From the NCBI GenBank assembly GCA_003151595.1, contig PLXW01000058.1, forward strand, positions 587 to 40,060: 39,474 nucleotides of DNA, read 5' to 3'. A program made the translations under genes and the position numbers. The DNA is from Myxococcales bacterium (lineage in GTDB: Bacteria; Myxococcota; Polyangia; Polyangiales; Polyangiaceae). Under the pieces are notes generated by a model. It saw only the letters and a list, made by a program, of their open reading frames with translations. It was not told the DNA's origin and did no database searches. Of the stretch, positions 28,249 to 37,159 are shown one piece after another (position 1 is the first letter of the stretch; each line of letters starts with the position of its first letter).

Positions 28249-29696
28249 GCGCGCCCAACGACAAGAAGAAGAGCGCCAACGCGAGCGACTACCGCCTCCC
28301 GGCGGGGAGCGGCTGGGCGAGCGCGTGGAAAATCGCGGCGGGCGTCGGCGTTGTTGGGCTCGGGGCTGCGGGCGCGGGCTGGTCGATGGACCCGAAGCGG
28401 TTCGCGTACTCGTACCTGTTCGCGTTCTTCCTGGTGTTGACGCTGGCCCTGGGGTCGATGTTCTTCATCCTGGTCGAGCGGCTCACGAAGGCGAGCTGGA
28501 GCATCTCGGTCAGGCGCACCGCGGAGTTCTTCGCGGCGGCGTCGCCGGTGTTCATCGTCCTGTTCATCCCGGTCGTGCTGTCGATGACGACGCTCTACCC
28601 GTGGCTCTCGCACGGCGAGGGGATCGAACCCACCGCGCACGCGCAAGCCGCGCCTCCGTCCCCGCCTCCGCAGGGCGGGCCGCAGCACCAGGTCACGATG
28701 ACGCCGCCCGGTGGTCCCGGCGGACCGCGCGGTCCGATGGGTCATCCCGGTGGTGGCCCCGGCGCACATCCGGGCGGGCCGCAGCACCTTCAGCTTCCTG
28801 GAATCGTCCCCGGCGCGCACACCAGTGACAAGGGTGAGGATCCCGAAGAGGCCGCCGACGCCGAGGCGGTCAACAAGAAGCGCCCGTGGCTCAATCGCAA
28901 CGGCTGGCTCGCGCGCGCGGCGATCTACTTCATCGCCTGGGCTTGGATCGGTCTCACGTTCTTCCGGCTCTCCACCAGCCAGGATGGAACCAAGGATCCC
29001 AAGCTGACGCTCAAGGCCGAGAGCCTCGCGCCGATCTCGACGATCCTCTTCGGCTTCACGCTGACGGGCGCGGCGTTCGACTGGCTGATGTCGCTCTTGC
29101 CGACCTGGTACTCGACCATGTTCGGCGTGACGATCTTCGCCGGCAGCGTCGTCGTCATGTACGCGACGATGATCCTCGTCACGATGTCGCTCCGCTCGTC
29201 GGGGCACTTGAAGGAGTCGATCAGCGTCGAGCACTTCCACGACATGGGGAAGCTCCTCTTCGGGTTCCTCGTCTTCTGGGGATACGTGTCGTTCGCCCAG
29301 TTCATGCTGATCTGGTACGCGGCGATCCCCGAAGAAACCACGTTCTTCCACCACCGCTGGGACGTGGGGCCGTGGATGTACGTGACGCTCGGAATCGTGC
29401 TGAGCGGCTTCGTGGTTCCGTTCTTCATCCTCATCTCGCGCAACGTGAAGCGAAGGCTGTGGGCGCTGGCGATCGGCGCTACGTGGCTCATCGTGATGCA
29501 CGTCGTCGAGATGTACTGGCAGGTGCTTCCGTACTTCGGCGCCGGCGACACCACGATCTCGTGGATCGACCTGGCGTGCCTCTTCGGCGTCGCGGGCGCG
29601 TACCTCGCCGTCGTCTTTTTCCGCATGACCAAGTACCCGCTCATCCCGATCGGCGATCCGCGTCTCTCGCGATCTCTGACGTTCGAGAACGTGTGA
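28245..29696 (+). CDS. actF: ACIII subunit ActF, membrane protein with Pro/Gly/His-rich insert
   Basis: ActF is the second large membrane subunit of ACIII, related to ActC; it is thought to stabilise the complex and may take part in proton movement. The 483-residue protein has about ten hydrophobic helices and ActF landmarks such as FFRLSTSQD, FDWLMSLLPTWYSTMFG, HDMGKLLFGF, MLIWYAAIPEE and HVVEMYWQVLP. Unusually, a loop at about residues 130-186, after the YPWLSHGEG segment, is low-complexity and rich in Pro, Gly, Gln and His (for example PGGPRGPMGHPGGGPGAHPG). In other ActF proteins I recall, this loop is short. The start is GTG 28245, overlapping the actE TGA as GTGA; an upstream in-frame ATG at 28170 lies inside actE. 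Codon use and frame continue smoothly through the insert, so it is not a frameshift. Confidence 0.92.
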   Translation: MSAPNDKKKSANASDYRLPAGSGWASAWKIAAGVGVVGLGAAGAGWSMDPKRFAYSYLFAFFLVLTLALGSMFFILVERLTKASWSISVRRTAEFFAAASPVFIVLFIPVVLSMTTLYPWLSHGEGIEPTAHAQAAPPSPPPQGGPQHQVTMTPPGGPGGPRGPMGHPGGGPGAHPGGPQHLQLPGIVPGAHTSDKGEDPEEAADAEAVNKKRPWLNRNGWLARAAIYFIAWAWIGLTFFRLSTSQDGTKDPKLTLKAESLAPISTILFGFTLTGAAFDWLMSLLPTWYSTMFGVTIFAGSVVVMYATMILVTMSLRSSGHLKESISVEHFHDMGKLLFGFLVFWGYVSFAQFMLIWYAAIPEETTFFHHRWDVGPWMYVTLGIVLSGFVVPFFILISRNVKRRLWALAIGATWLIVMHVVEMYWQVLPYFGAGDTTISWIDLACLFGVAGAYLAVVFFRMTKYPLIPIGDPRLSRSLTFENV

Positions 29697-29705
29697 GGCA
29701 CTGAG

Positions 29706-30215
29706 ATGGCGACCGACAATTCAGCCCCGCGGATCCGAGTCATTCTGACGGTGGCGTTCTCGTCACTCGTGATTCTGATCACGCTCAACTACGTGTTCCG
29801 TTCGTACTTCCTCATGATGACCGAGGAGGTCGAGCACGATCACCTTGCGAAGCCCGTCGAGCTCATCAAGCTGCACGAAGGGGAAGAGCGGAACCTCACC
29901 ACGTCGAACCTTCCGATCCAGCGCGCGATGTCGGAGCTCGCGCAGCGCGGTCGCGAGGGGAGCGCCGGGCTGAAGCAGTACGCCGACATCACGCCGGAAG
30001 CGTCGAACGATCTGGGCGCGATGGTCGGCTGGATTCGCTCGCCGAACCAGGCCGTGATCGACGCCATCAACGCCGCCGCAGAGACCGACGCCGGCGCGCC
30101 CGCGGAACCCGTCGCCGCAGTCGACGGCGGCTCCGTTCCCGCAGCCGCCGCCATCGATGCCGGCGCGACCAAGCCCGTGGCCGCCGATAGCGGCACGCCC
30201 GCCCCCACGCACTGA
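29706..30215 (+). CDS. Unknown single-span protein between actF and SCO
   Basis: The 169-residue protein has one membrane helix near residues 12-34 and a periplasmic part. A short patch, LPIQRAMSELAQRG (about 69-82), resembles the LPI/IPI-x-RAM-x-L-x-x-RG pattern I recall in small proteins placed before SCO genes in other ACIII/caa3 loci. The last 55 residues are rich in Ala, Asp, Gly, Pro and Thr and are probably disordered. There is no heme or copper motif. Its position, 9 bases after actF and 5 bases before the SCO gene, says it belongs to ACIII/caa3 biogenesis or structure. It may be an ActG/ActH-like accessory subunit or an assembly factor; I cannot tell which. Confidence 0.8.
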   Translation: MATDNSAPRIRVILTVAFSSLVILITLNYVFRSYFLMMTEEVEHDHLAKPVELIKLHEGEERNLTTSNLPIQRAMSELAQRGREGSAGLKQYADITPEASNDLGAMVGWIRSPNQAVIDAINAAAETDAGAPAEPVAAVDGGSVPAAAAIDAGATKPVAADSGTPAPTH

Positions 30216-30220
30216 AGACC

Positions 30221-31135
30221 ATGCTGTACCCCCGCTCCATCCTTCGCTTCTTCGCCGCCGTGATTGCGGTCTGCGCGATCGCGATCCCGGCGTCGTCGCG
30301 CGCGGCCGACGGAGCTCCCGCGGCGAGCGCCGAGCCCGCGGATGGGAAGCCGGTGATTCCACCGGGCCTCGAAGACGTCGGCGTCGACGAGCACCTCGAT
30401 GGCCAGATCCCGCTCGACACGGTCTTTCGTGATTCGACGGGTCGCATGGTGAAGCTGGGCGATCTGTTCGACGGGAAGCTCCCCGTCGTCCTGACGCTCG
30501 CCTATCACTCGTGCCCCACCGTCTGCAGCATGGTGCTGAGTCAGACCGTCGAATCGATGAAGCAGGTCGACTGGTCGATCGGCAAAGAGTACCGCGCGAT
30601 CACGCTCAGCTTCGATCCGCGCGAGACCACCGCGCGCGCCGCCGAGAAGCGGACGCAGCTCCTGTCGCTCTACGGCCGGCCGGGCGCCGACGCCGGCTGG
30701 ACGTTCCTCACCGGCGACGACACCAACATCCACCGCGTCACCGACGCTGTGGGCTTCAAGTATCACTACGTCGAGCGCGAGCAGCAGTACGCGCACGCCA
30801 CCGTGATCATGATCCTGAAGCCCAATGGTCAGGTCGCGCGCTACCTGTACGGCCTCGAGTACGCCCCCAAAGACGTGAAGCTCGGGCTGCTCGAAGCGTC
30901 GAACGGCCGCTCCATCAGCACCGTCGATCGCATCCTTCTCTATTGCTACCACTACGACGCCAACGGTGGCCGCTACGTCATCGTGGCCACGCGCGTGATG
31001 CAGGTCGGCGGCGGAGCCTGCGGGCTCGTGCTCCTGTTGTTCCTCGGATCGTTCTGGCTCAAAGAGCTTGCGAAGTCGCGCCGTGAAAAGAAGAGCGGCT
31101 CCTCTTCGCCCAAGATTCAGCCCGCAGCCCACTAG
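30221..31135 (+). CDS. SCO1/SenC/PrrC-family copper chaperone
   Basis: SCO proteins carry copper to, or reduce the cysteines of, the CuA site in oxidase subunit II. The 304-residue protein has an N-terminal signal or anchor (about residues 8-28), a thioredoxin-like domain with the copper-binding CPTVC at 98-102 and the distal His192 (QYAHATVIMI), and a C-terminal membrane helix (about 262-284) with a basic tail. All three copper ligands are present, so it should be active. A C-terminal anchor in addition to the N-terminal one is less usual for SCO but occurs in myxobacterial and Acidobacterial relatives as I recall. It sits directly before the coxB gene, matching its role. Confidence 0.93.
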   Translation: MLYPRSILRFFAAVIAVCAIAIPASSRAADGAPAASAEPADGKPVIPPGLEDVGVDEHLDGQIPLDTVFRDSTGRMVKLGDLFDGKLPVVLTLAYHSCPTVCSMVLSQTVESMKQVDWSIGKEYRAITLSFDPRETTARAAEKRTQLLSLYGRPGADAGWTFLTGDDTNIHRVTDAVGFKYHYVEREQQYAHATVIMILKPNGQVARYLYGLEYAPKDVKLGLLEASNGRSISTVDRILLYCYHYDANGGRYVIVATRVMQVGGGACGLVLLLFLGSFWLKELAKSRREKKSGSSSPKIQPAAH

Positions 31136-31149
31136 AGAGAAACTCGGCG

Positions 31150-32106
31150 ATGCTCGCGATGCTCAACCTCGAACCCCCGACAACGTTCCAGCTCCCCGCA
31201 GCGTTCAGCGCGGCGGCGAACGACGTCGACGACATCTATTACGCGATGTACTGGTTCAGCCTCGTCTTCACGGTGGCGATCACCGGGGCGGTGCTGTGGT
31301 TCGTCTTCAAGTACCGGCGGAAGCCGGGCGACAAGCTCGAGCCGCCGGGGAACGTCACGGTCCTCGAGATCACGTGGACGGTGATCCCGATCCTGTTCAT
31401 CGTGGTGCTCTTCCACATCGGCTTCAAAGGCTACGTCGCGCAGGCCGTCCCCTACGAGGGGGCGCTCGAAGTGCGCGTCCGCGGGACGCGATGGAAGTGG
31501 GAGTTCGAATATCCGAACGGGATGCGTGAGAACGGCGTCCTCAATCTTCCGGTCGACAAGCCCGTGAAGCTGATCCTCTCGTCGGACGACGTGATTCACA
31601 GCTTCTTCGTCCCTGGCCTTCGCCTGAAGAAGGACGCCGTGCCGGGCATGTACTCGTCGATCTCGTTCGTCCCGAACGTGACCGGCGACGCGCAGGTGTT
31701 CTGCGCGGAGTACTGCGGCACGAGCCACTCGGCGATGCTGGCGATGGTGCACATCGTCACGCAGCAGCAGTTCGACGACTACCTGAAGGTCGGCCCGCAG
31801 AAGCCTGACGGCCTGACCGACGCGCAGTGGGGCGAGAAGCTCTTCGCGCAGAACAACTGCAACACCTGCCACTCGCGCGACGGGTCGAGGTCGCCGGGGC
31901 CAACGTTCCAGCACCTCTTCGGTCGCGACGAGGTGATGGGAACGCCGTCGGGCGTGACGGTGAAGATCGACGACAACTACGTCCACGAGTCGATCCAGAA
32001 GCCGCAGGCGAAGATCGTCATGGGCTACACGTCGGTCCAGATGCCGCAGTTCTCGCTCAGCGAGAAGCAGATCGACGCGCTCATCGCTTACTTGAAGACG
32101 CTCTAG
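31150..32106 (+). CDS. coxB: caa3-type cytochrome c oxidase subunit II with fused cytochrome c
   Basis: Subunit II takes electrons into the oxidase. The 318-residue protein has two membrane helices (about 33-55 and 75-97) and a cupredoxin domain with the full CuA set: His150, Cys185, Glu187, Cys189, His193 and Met196 (CAEYCGTSHSAM). A C-terminal cytochrome c domain follows with heme site CNTCH (237-241) and a Met candidate in SVQMPQFS, which makes this a caa3 enzyme. The fused cytochrome can receive electrons straight from ACIII. The protein starts at ATG 31150 (a second ATG at 31159 is possible) with a GAGAGAAA ribosome site. There is no cleavable lipobox. coxA begins 27 bases downstream. 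Confidence 0.95.
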   Translation: MLAMLNLEPPTTFQLPAAFSAAANDVDDIYYAMYWFSLVFTVAITGAVLWFVFKYRRKPGDKLEPPGNVTVLEITWTVIPILFIVVLFHIGFKGYVAQAVPYEGALEVRVRGTRWKWEFEYPNGMRENGVLNLPVDKPVKLILSSDDVIHSFFVPGLRLKKDAVPGMYSSISFVPNVTGDAQVFCAEYCGTSHSAMLAMVHIVTQQQFDDYLKVGPQKPDGLTDAQWGEKLFAQNNCNTCHSRDGSRSPGPTFQHLFGRDEVMGTPSGVTVKIDDNYVHESIQKPQAKIVMGYTSVQMPQFSLSEKQIDALIAYLKTL

Positions 32107-32133
32107 GACGCGGGGAGACACGAGGAGAATCAC

Positions 32134-33786
<1,653 letters not shown>

Positions 33787-33841
33787 TTCACTGCATCCAC
33801 ACGCCGATTCGCATCCCGATCCACTTGGGAGACATCCGAGC

Positions 33842-34540
33842 ATGAGCGCCGCACACGACAACGCCGAGGCCGGGGAGCACGCGCACGCGCATCCGAAGTT
33901 CCTCGCTCACCATTTCGATACGCCCGTCCAGCAGTTCGACGCGGCGAAGCTCGGGATGTGGGTGTTCCTTGCGCAGGAGCTCCTGTTCTTCAGCGGGCTC
34001 TTCGTCGCGTACGGGGTCTATCGCAGCTGGTACCCGGAGATCTTCGCGCAAGCGTCGGCGCAGCTCGATCGCACGATGGGGACGATCAACACGCTCGTTC
34101 TTCTCGTGAGCTCGCTCACCGCGGCGCTCGCCGTTCGCTCGGCTCAACTCGGGAAGAAGAACGAGACGAGCGCTTACCTCGTCATCACGATCATCTGCGC
34201 GTGCATCTTCTTGGTCGTCAAATACTTCGAATACCACCACAAGTTCGAAGCCGGTCTGCTCCCCGGGAAGTACTTCCACCCCGTCGCGCAGCATTTGAAA
34301 CCGGGCACCCACCTAGGGCCCGAAGCGCACGTGTTCTTCTCGATTTACTTCATCATGACCGGGGTGCACGCGATTCACATCATCGTGGGCATCGGCGTCT
34401 TGATCTGGATCTTGCGAAGGAACATCCGTGGTGACTTCTCGAAGGAGTACTTCACGGCCGTCGATATCACTGCCCTCTACTGGCACTTGGTCGACTTGAT
34501 CTGGATCTACCTCTTCCCGCTCCTCTACCTGATCGACTGA
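33842..34540 (+). CDS. ctaE: Cytochrome c oxidase subunit III
   Basis: Subunit III stabilises the oxidase and keeps its proton uptake path working. The 232-residue protein has a soluble start rich in His (about 30 residues) and about five helices, fewer than the seven of mitochondrial subunit III, as is common in caa3 enzymes. Conserved stretches are KLGMWVFLAQELLFFSGLF, KYFEYHHKFEAG, GVHAIHIIVGIG and YWHLVDLIWIYLFPLLYL. It lies 55 bases after coxA and 11 bases before the subunit IV gene. Confidence 0.95.
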   Translation: MSAAHDNAEAGEHAHAHPKFLAHHFDTPVQQFDAAKLGMWVFLAQELLFFSGLFVAYGVYRSWYPEIFAQASAQLDRTMGTINTLVLLVSSLTAALAVRSAQLGKKNETSAYLVITIICACIFLVVKYFEYHHKFEAGLLPGKYFHPVAQHLKPGTHLGPEAHVFFSIYFIMTGVHAIHIIVGIGVLIWILRRNIRGDFSKEYFTAVDITALYWHLVDLIWIYLFPLLYLID

Positions 34541-34551
34541 AGGCGAGTCCC

Positions 34552-35139
34552 ATGGCGCACGAGCACGACAAGGCGAGCGACGACGCTCATGACGGAGGAG
34601 ACGACTTCAACGTGCACGCGCACGTGTCGTCGGTGAAATTCTACATCGCCATCCTGGCGACGCTGATGTTCTTCACGCTCCTCACGGTGGGCGTGGCGTC
34701 GGTGCACCTGGGGCCGTTGAACCTGGCGGTGGCCGTGGTGATCGCGTCGATCAAAGCGACGCTCGTCATCATGTTCTTCATGCACTTGAAGTACGACAAC
34801 AAGTTCAACGCCACGATCGTCGTCTGCTCGCTCATGTTCATCGGCGTCTTCTTCGCCTACACGATGAACGATACCGACACGCGCGCCGAGCTCGACGACG
34901 CGCAAGGCTCGCAGGTTCTCCCATCGAGCGGCGTACAGGCGCCGGGCGGCATGATCGGCACGTCGTCGCCGACCCGCAGCCACGAGCACCTCGGATCGTT
35001 CTACGCGCCCGGCATGGGAGATCCTGACGAGGTCCTCGACGGCGACACGGTGGCCGCGCCCGAAGGGGCTGAGGGCGAAAAGGCCCCTTCCAACGAGAAG
35101 GGCGCGAAGCCGGCGGGCGAAGTCCCGCTTCACCAGTAA
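34552..35139 (+). CDS. Cytochrome c oxidase subunit IV (CtaF-like) with a hydrophilic tail
   Basis: This is a small structural subunit of caa3. The 195-residue protein has a His/Asp-rich start, three membrane helices (about 24-46, 53-75 and 84-103) and the typical KATLVIMFFMHLKYD segment. After residue 105 comes a hydrophilic tail of about 90 residues rich in Gly, Glu, Pro and Ala that most subunit IV proteins lack; it would lie in a soluble compartment and may be disordered. It is the last gene of the operon; the TetR gene converges on it 22 bases later. Confidence 0.9.
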   Translation: MAHEHDKASDDAHDGGDDFNVHAHVSSVKFYIAILATLMFFTLLTVGVASVHLGPLNLAVAVVIASIKATLVIMFFMHLKYDNKFNATIVVCSLMFIGVFFAYTMNDTDTRAELDDAQGSQVLPSSGVQAPGGMIGTSSPTRSHEHLGSFYAPGMGDPDEVLDGDTVAAPEGAEGEKAPSNEKGAKPAGEVPLHQ

Positions 35140-35143
35140 CGCG

Positions 35144-35156
35144 CGCGAGCTTCGCG
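35144..35156. terminator. Short palindrome between convergent genes
   Basis: CGCGA (35144-35148) and TCGCG (35152-35156) pair around GCT in the 22-base gap between the subunit IV gene and the convergent tetR gene. There is no T-run. It may end transcription from either side, but the support is slight. Confidence 0.2.
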
Positions 35157-35161
35157 GGCGA

Positions 35162-35782
35162 TCACTCGAGCAGGTAGCGGCAGATCACTTCGGTGGTCTC
35201 GTCGATGAGCGCCTCATCGACCAGATACTCCGGGTGCATCAGGACCGCGCCGTGCGTGACCGCCTCGACGAGGCTCGACATGAGGAACGCCGCGAGCTTC
35301 AGGTTCTTGGGGCGGATCTCGAGGCGACGCAGTTCGAGGTAAGCGCGAATGAGGGCCAGCGCCCGGTCATCGAGCTCGCTGAGCCGCTTCAATGCGCCGA
35401 CGCGCGGCACTTGCTCCATGAGCACGCGATGGAGCTTCGGGTCGACGCGGTGCGCTTCGATCATGGCGTGAACCACGTCGCGCACCATGGCGCGCAACGG
35501 GGCCGCCGGGCCGTGCATGGCGGCGCGTGACTCGAGCGTGCCGAGCATCTCTTGCGAGTGCTTCTCGATGAGCGCGGCGACGAGCGCCTCCTTGCTCGGA
35601 AAGTATTGATAGAGCGAGCCGACGCTCACGCCCGCTGCCTCGGCGATGCGATTCGTGCTCGCGCGGTCGTACCCCTCTTTCACCAGGATGCGAGCGGTCG
35701 CCGAGAGGATGGCGTCGACCGTGACCTTCGCGCGCTCCTGACGCGGCTCTTTGCGAGGCGTGGTGACGGGTCGTGCGGTCAT
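35162..35782 (-). CDS. TetR-family transcriptional regulator
   Basis: The 206-residue protein has an N-terminal Arg/Lys-rich arm and a TetR helix-turn-helix at about residues 43-62 (TNRIAEAAGVSVGSLYQYFP), followed by an all-helical ligand-binding domain. The ligand cannot be told from the sequence; the C-terminal domain resembles regulators of lipid or xenobiotic genes only in general terms. The start is ATG at 35782, with GGAGG (35788-35792) 5 bases away; a longer reading from 35839 would pass through the repeat region and is unlikely. It is divergent from the Coq4 gene (89-base gap containing three direct repeats and a GTGA/TCAC palindrome), so it probably controls itself and that gene. Confidence 0.93.
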   Translation of the reverse strand: MTARPVTTPRKEPRQERAKVTVDAILSATARILVKEGYDRASTNRIAEAAGVSVGSLYQYFPSKEALVAALIEKHSQEMLGTLESRAAMHGPAAPLRAMVRDVVHAMIEAHRVDPKLHRVLMEQVPRVGALKRLSELDDRALALIRAYLELRRLEIRPKNLKLAAFLMSSLVEAVTHGAVLMHPEYLVDEALIDETTEVICRYLLE

Positions 35783-35787
35783 GGGTT

Positions 35788-35792
35788 CCTCC
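35788..35792 (-). promoter_or_regulatory. Ribosome binding site that sets the tetR start
   Basis: GGAGG on the minus strand, 5 bases before the ATG at 35782. The longer in-frame start at 35839 has no such site. Confidence 0.75.
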
Positions 35793-35795
35793 GGA

Positions 35796-35828
35796 AATGC
35801 GAGCTGCAATGCGAGTAGCGAATGCGAG
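35796..35828. repeat. Three AATGCGAG direct repeats in the tetR-coq4 gap
   Basis: Exact copies of AATGCGAG lie at 35796-35803, 35808-35815 and 35821-35828, spaced 12 and 13 bases apart. They fill the space just upstream of tetR and could be regulator sites or a small tandem expansion. Confidence 0.75.
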
Positions 35829-35839
35829 TGACCGCTCAC
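35828..35839. promoter_or_regulatory. Palindromic operator candidate GTGA-N4-TCAC
   Basis: GTGA (35828-35831) and TCAC (35836-35839) form a small palindrome joined to the third AATGCGAG repeat. TetR proteins bind palindromes between divergent genes, so this is the best operator candidate here. Confidence 0.35.
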
Positions 35840-35857
35840 ATACTGGTTCGAGAGAAC

Positions 35858-35863
35858 GGAGGG
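35858..35863 (+). promoter_or_regulatory. Ribosome binding site that sets the coq4 start
   Basis: GGAGGG ends 8 bases before ATG 35872. It favours that start over the in-frame ATG at 35773, which lies inside tetR. Confidence 0.7.
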
Positions 35864-35871
35864 CGCAAGCC

Positions 35872-36576
35872 ATGAAGAAGCGAATTCGCCAGATGCGGGG
35901 GCTCGTGGGAATGGTGCGATTGGTGCGCGATCCCGACCGGCTCGAAGAGGTGTTCACCGTCGCCGACTCGCTGGTGAACGACGAGATCCTCGCCGACCTC
36001 ACCCGGTCGTTCGCCGAAGATCCTCGCGGCGCGCGCGCGCTCATCACGCGGCCGCGCATCGGGAAGATCGATCTCGCCGAGCTTCGCCAGCTCCCCGAAG
36101 GGACGCTCGGGCGCGCGTACGCGGAGCACATGATCGCCAACGGCCTCGACCCGACCGCGATCCCCACGCTCGCAAGCGACGACCCGTACTCGTTCGTGCG
36201 CGCGCATCTCTACGAAGCGCATGACGTCTGGCACGCGGTCACGGGATTCAAGACCGACGTCGCCGGCGAGCTCGGACTGCAGGCGTTCGGCCTGGCGCAG
36301 TTTCCTTCGCGGCTCGGCGCGCTCCTCATCGCCGGCGGGTTGCTCCACGCCCTCCTCACGAACTTCGACGACCGCGACGCGCGCATGACGGAGATCGCGC
36401 GCGGATGGATCCTCGGCAAGCGCGCCGAGAAGCTGTTCGGCGTGGCGTGGGGGGAGATGTGGAGCCGGCCGCTCGCCGAGGTTCGGCGCGAGCTCGGGAT
36501 CGATCTGGCGGTCCTCGACGCGGAGCTGCCGATGAGCACGCGCACGGCGCATGAGGTGCCGCGGCTGGTGGCGTAG
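35872..36576 (+). CDS. Coq4-family protein
   Basis: The 234-residue protein matches the Coq4 family. In eukaryotes Coq4 is needed for ubiquinone synthesis, as scaffold and in modification of the ring at C1. The key metal motif HDxxH-x11-E is intact: His117, Asp118, His121 and Glu133 (HDVWHAVTGFKTDVAGELGL). Other matching parts are EGTLGRAYAEHMIANGLDP and the C-terminal region with WGEMWSRPLAEVRRELGI. There is no signal peptide. It is divergent from a TetR gene and is followed after 67 bases by a cytochrome c lipoprotein gene. If the organism uses menaquinone, as myxobacteria generally do, the substrate here is unclear; it might modify another lipid-like quinone or isoprenoid. Confidence 0.88.
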   Translation: MKKRIRQMRGLVGMVRLVRDPDRLEEVFTVADSLVNDEILADLTRSFAEDPRGARALITRPRIGKIDLAELRQLPEGTLGRAYAEHMIANGLDPTAIPTLASDDPYSFVRAHLYEAHDVWHAVTGFKTDVAGELGLQAFGLAQFPSRLGALLIAGGLLHALLTNFDDRDARMTEIARGWILGKRAEKLFGVAWGEMWSRPLAEVRRELGIDLAVLDAELPMSTRTAHEVPRLVA

Positions 36577-36643
36577 CGAGACTCAGGTCTTTGCTTGAAA
36601 GGGATCGCGCTTGGCCCCATCGTTCCAGCGATCGGAGGACGAG

Positions 36644-37135
36644 ATGGGTCGAACGTGGGGTGTCGTGTTCGGGGTGGCATCGCTGGCCTTGGTGGCGTGC
36701 TCGAAGTCCGAGGACAACGGCAGCGCAGCGCCGTCCGCGCCGCAACCGACGCAAGCCGCGCAGGCTCCCGCCGCGCCCGCCGCGCCTGCGGGGAACAGCG
36801 ACTTCGGCGATGGTCCCGGCGCCGCGGCCGCCGAGACGATCTTCAAGACGCGCTGCTCGACGTGCCACGGAATGGAAGGGAAGGGGAACGGGCCGGCGTC
36901 GATCACCCTCAATCCCAAGCCGCGCAACTACACCGACGTGGCGTGGCAGAAGTCCGTCACCGACGATCACATCCTCGAGATCATCGTCAAAGGGGGCGCG
37001 GCGGTCGGAAAGAGTCCGCTCATGCCACCGAACCCGGACCTCGCGGACAAGCCCGAGGTGGTCGCGGCGCTGATGCACAAGGTGCGATCGTTCGCCAAAG
37101 GGGCGACCGGCGCCGCGGGCGACGGCGGGAAGTGA
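36644..37135 (+). CDS. Monoheme cytochrome c lipoprotein
   Basis: The 163-residue protein starts with a lipoprotein signal and lipobox LVAC (Cys19), then a Pro/Ala/Gln-rich tether (about 25-52), then a class I cytochrome c domain. The heme site is CSTCH (71-75) and the Met in SPLMPPNPDL (about 127) is the probable sixth ligand. A lipid-tethered cytochrome with a flexible arm suits an electron shuttle between ACIII and the oxidase, but that is inference. The start is ATG 36644, with GGAGG 5 bases upstream; the in-frame ATG at 36611 would add 11 residues before the signal and is less likely. Confidence 0.9.
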   Translation: MGRTWGVVFGVASLALVACSKSEDNGSAAPSAPQPTQAAQAPAAPAAPAGNSDFGDGPGAAAAETIFKTRCSTCHGMEGKGNGPASITLNPKPRNYTDVAWQKSVTDDHILEIIVKGGAAVGKSPLMPPNPDLADKPEVVAALMHKVRSFAKGATGAAGDGGK

Positions 37136-37159
37136 AAACGCGCTAGGATCACGGCCCCC

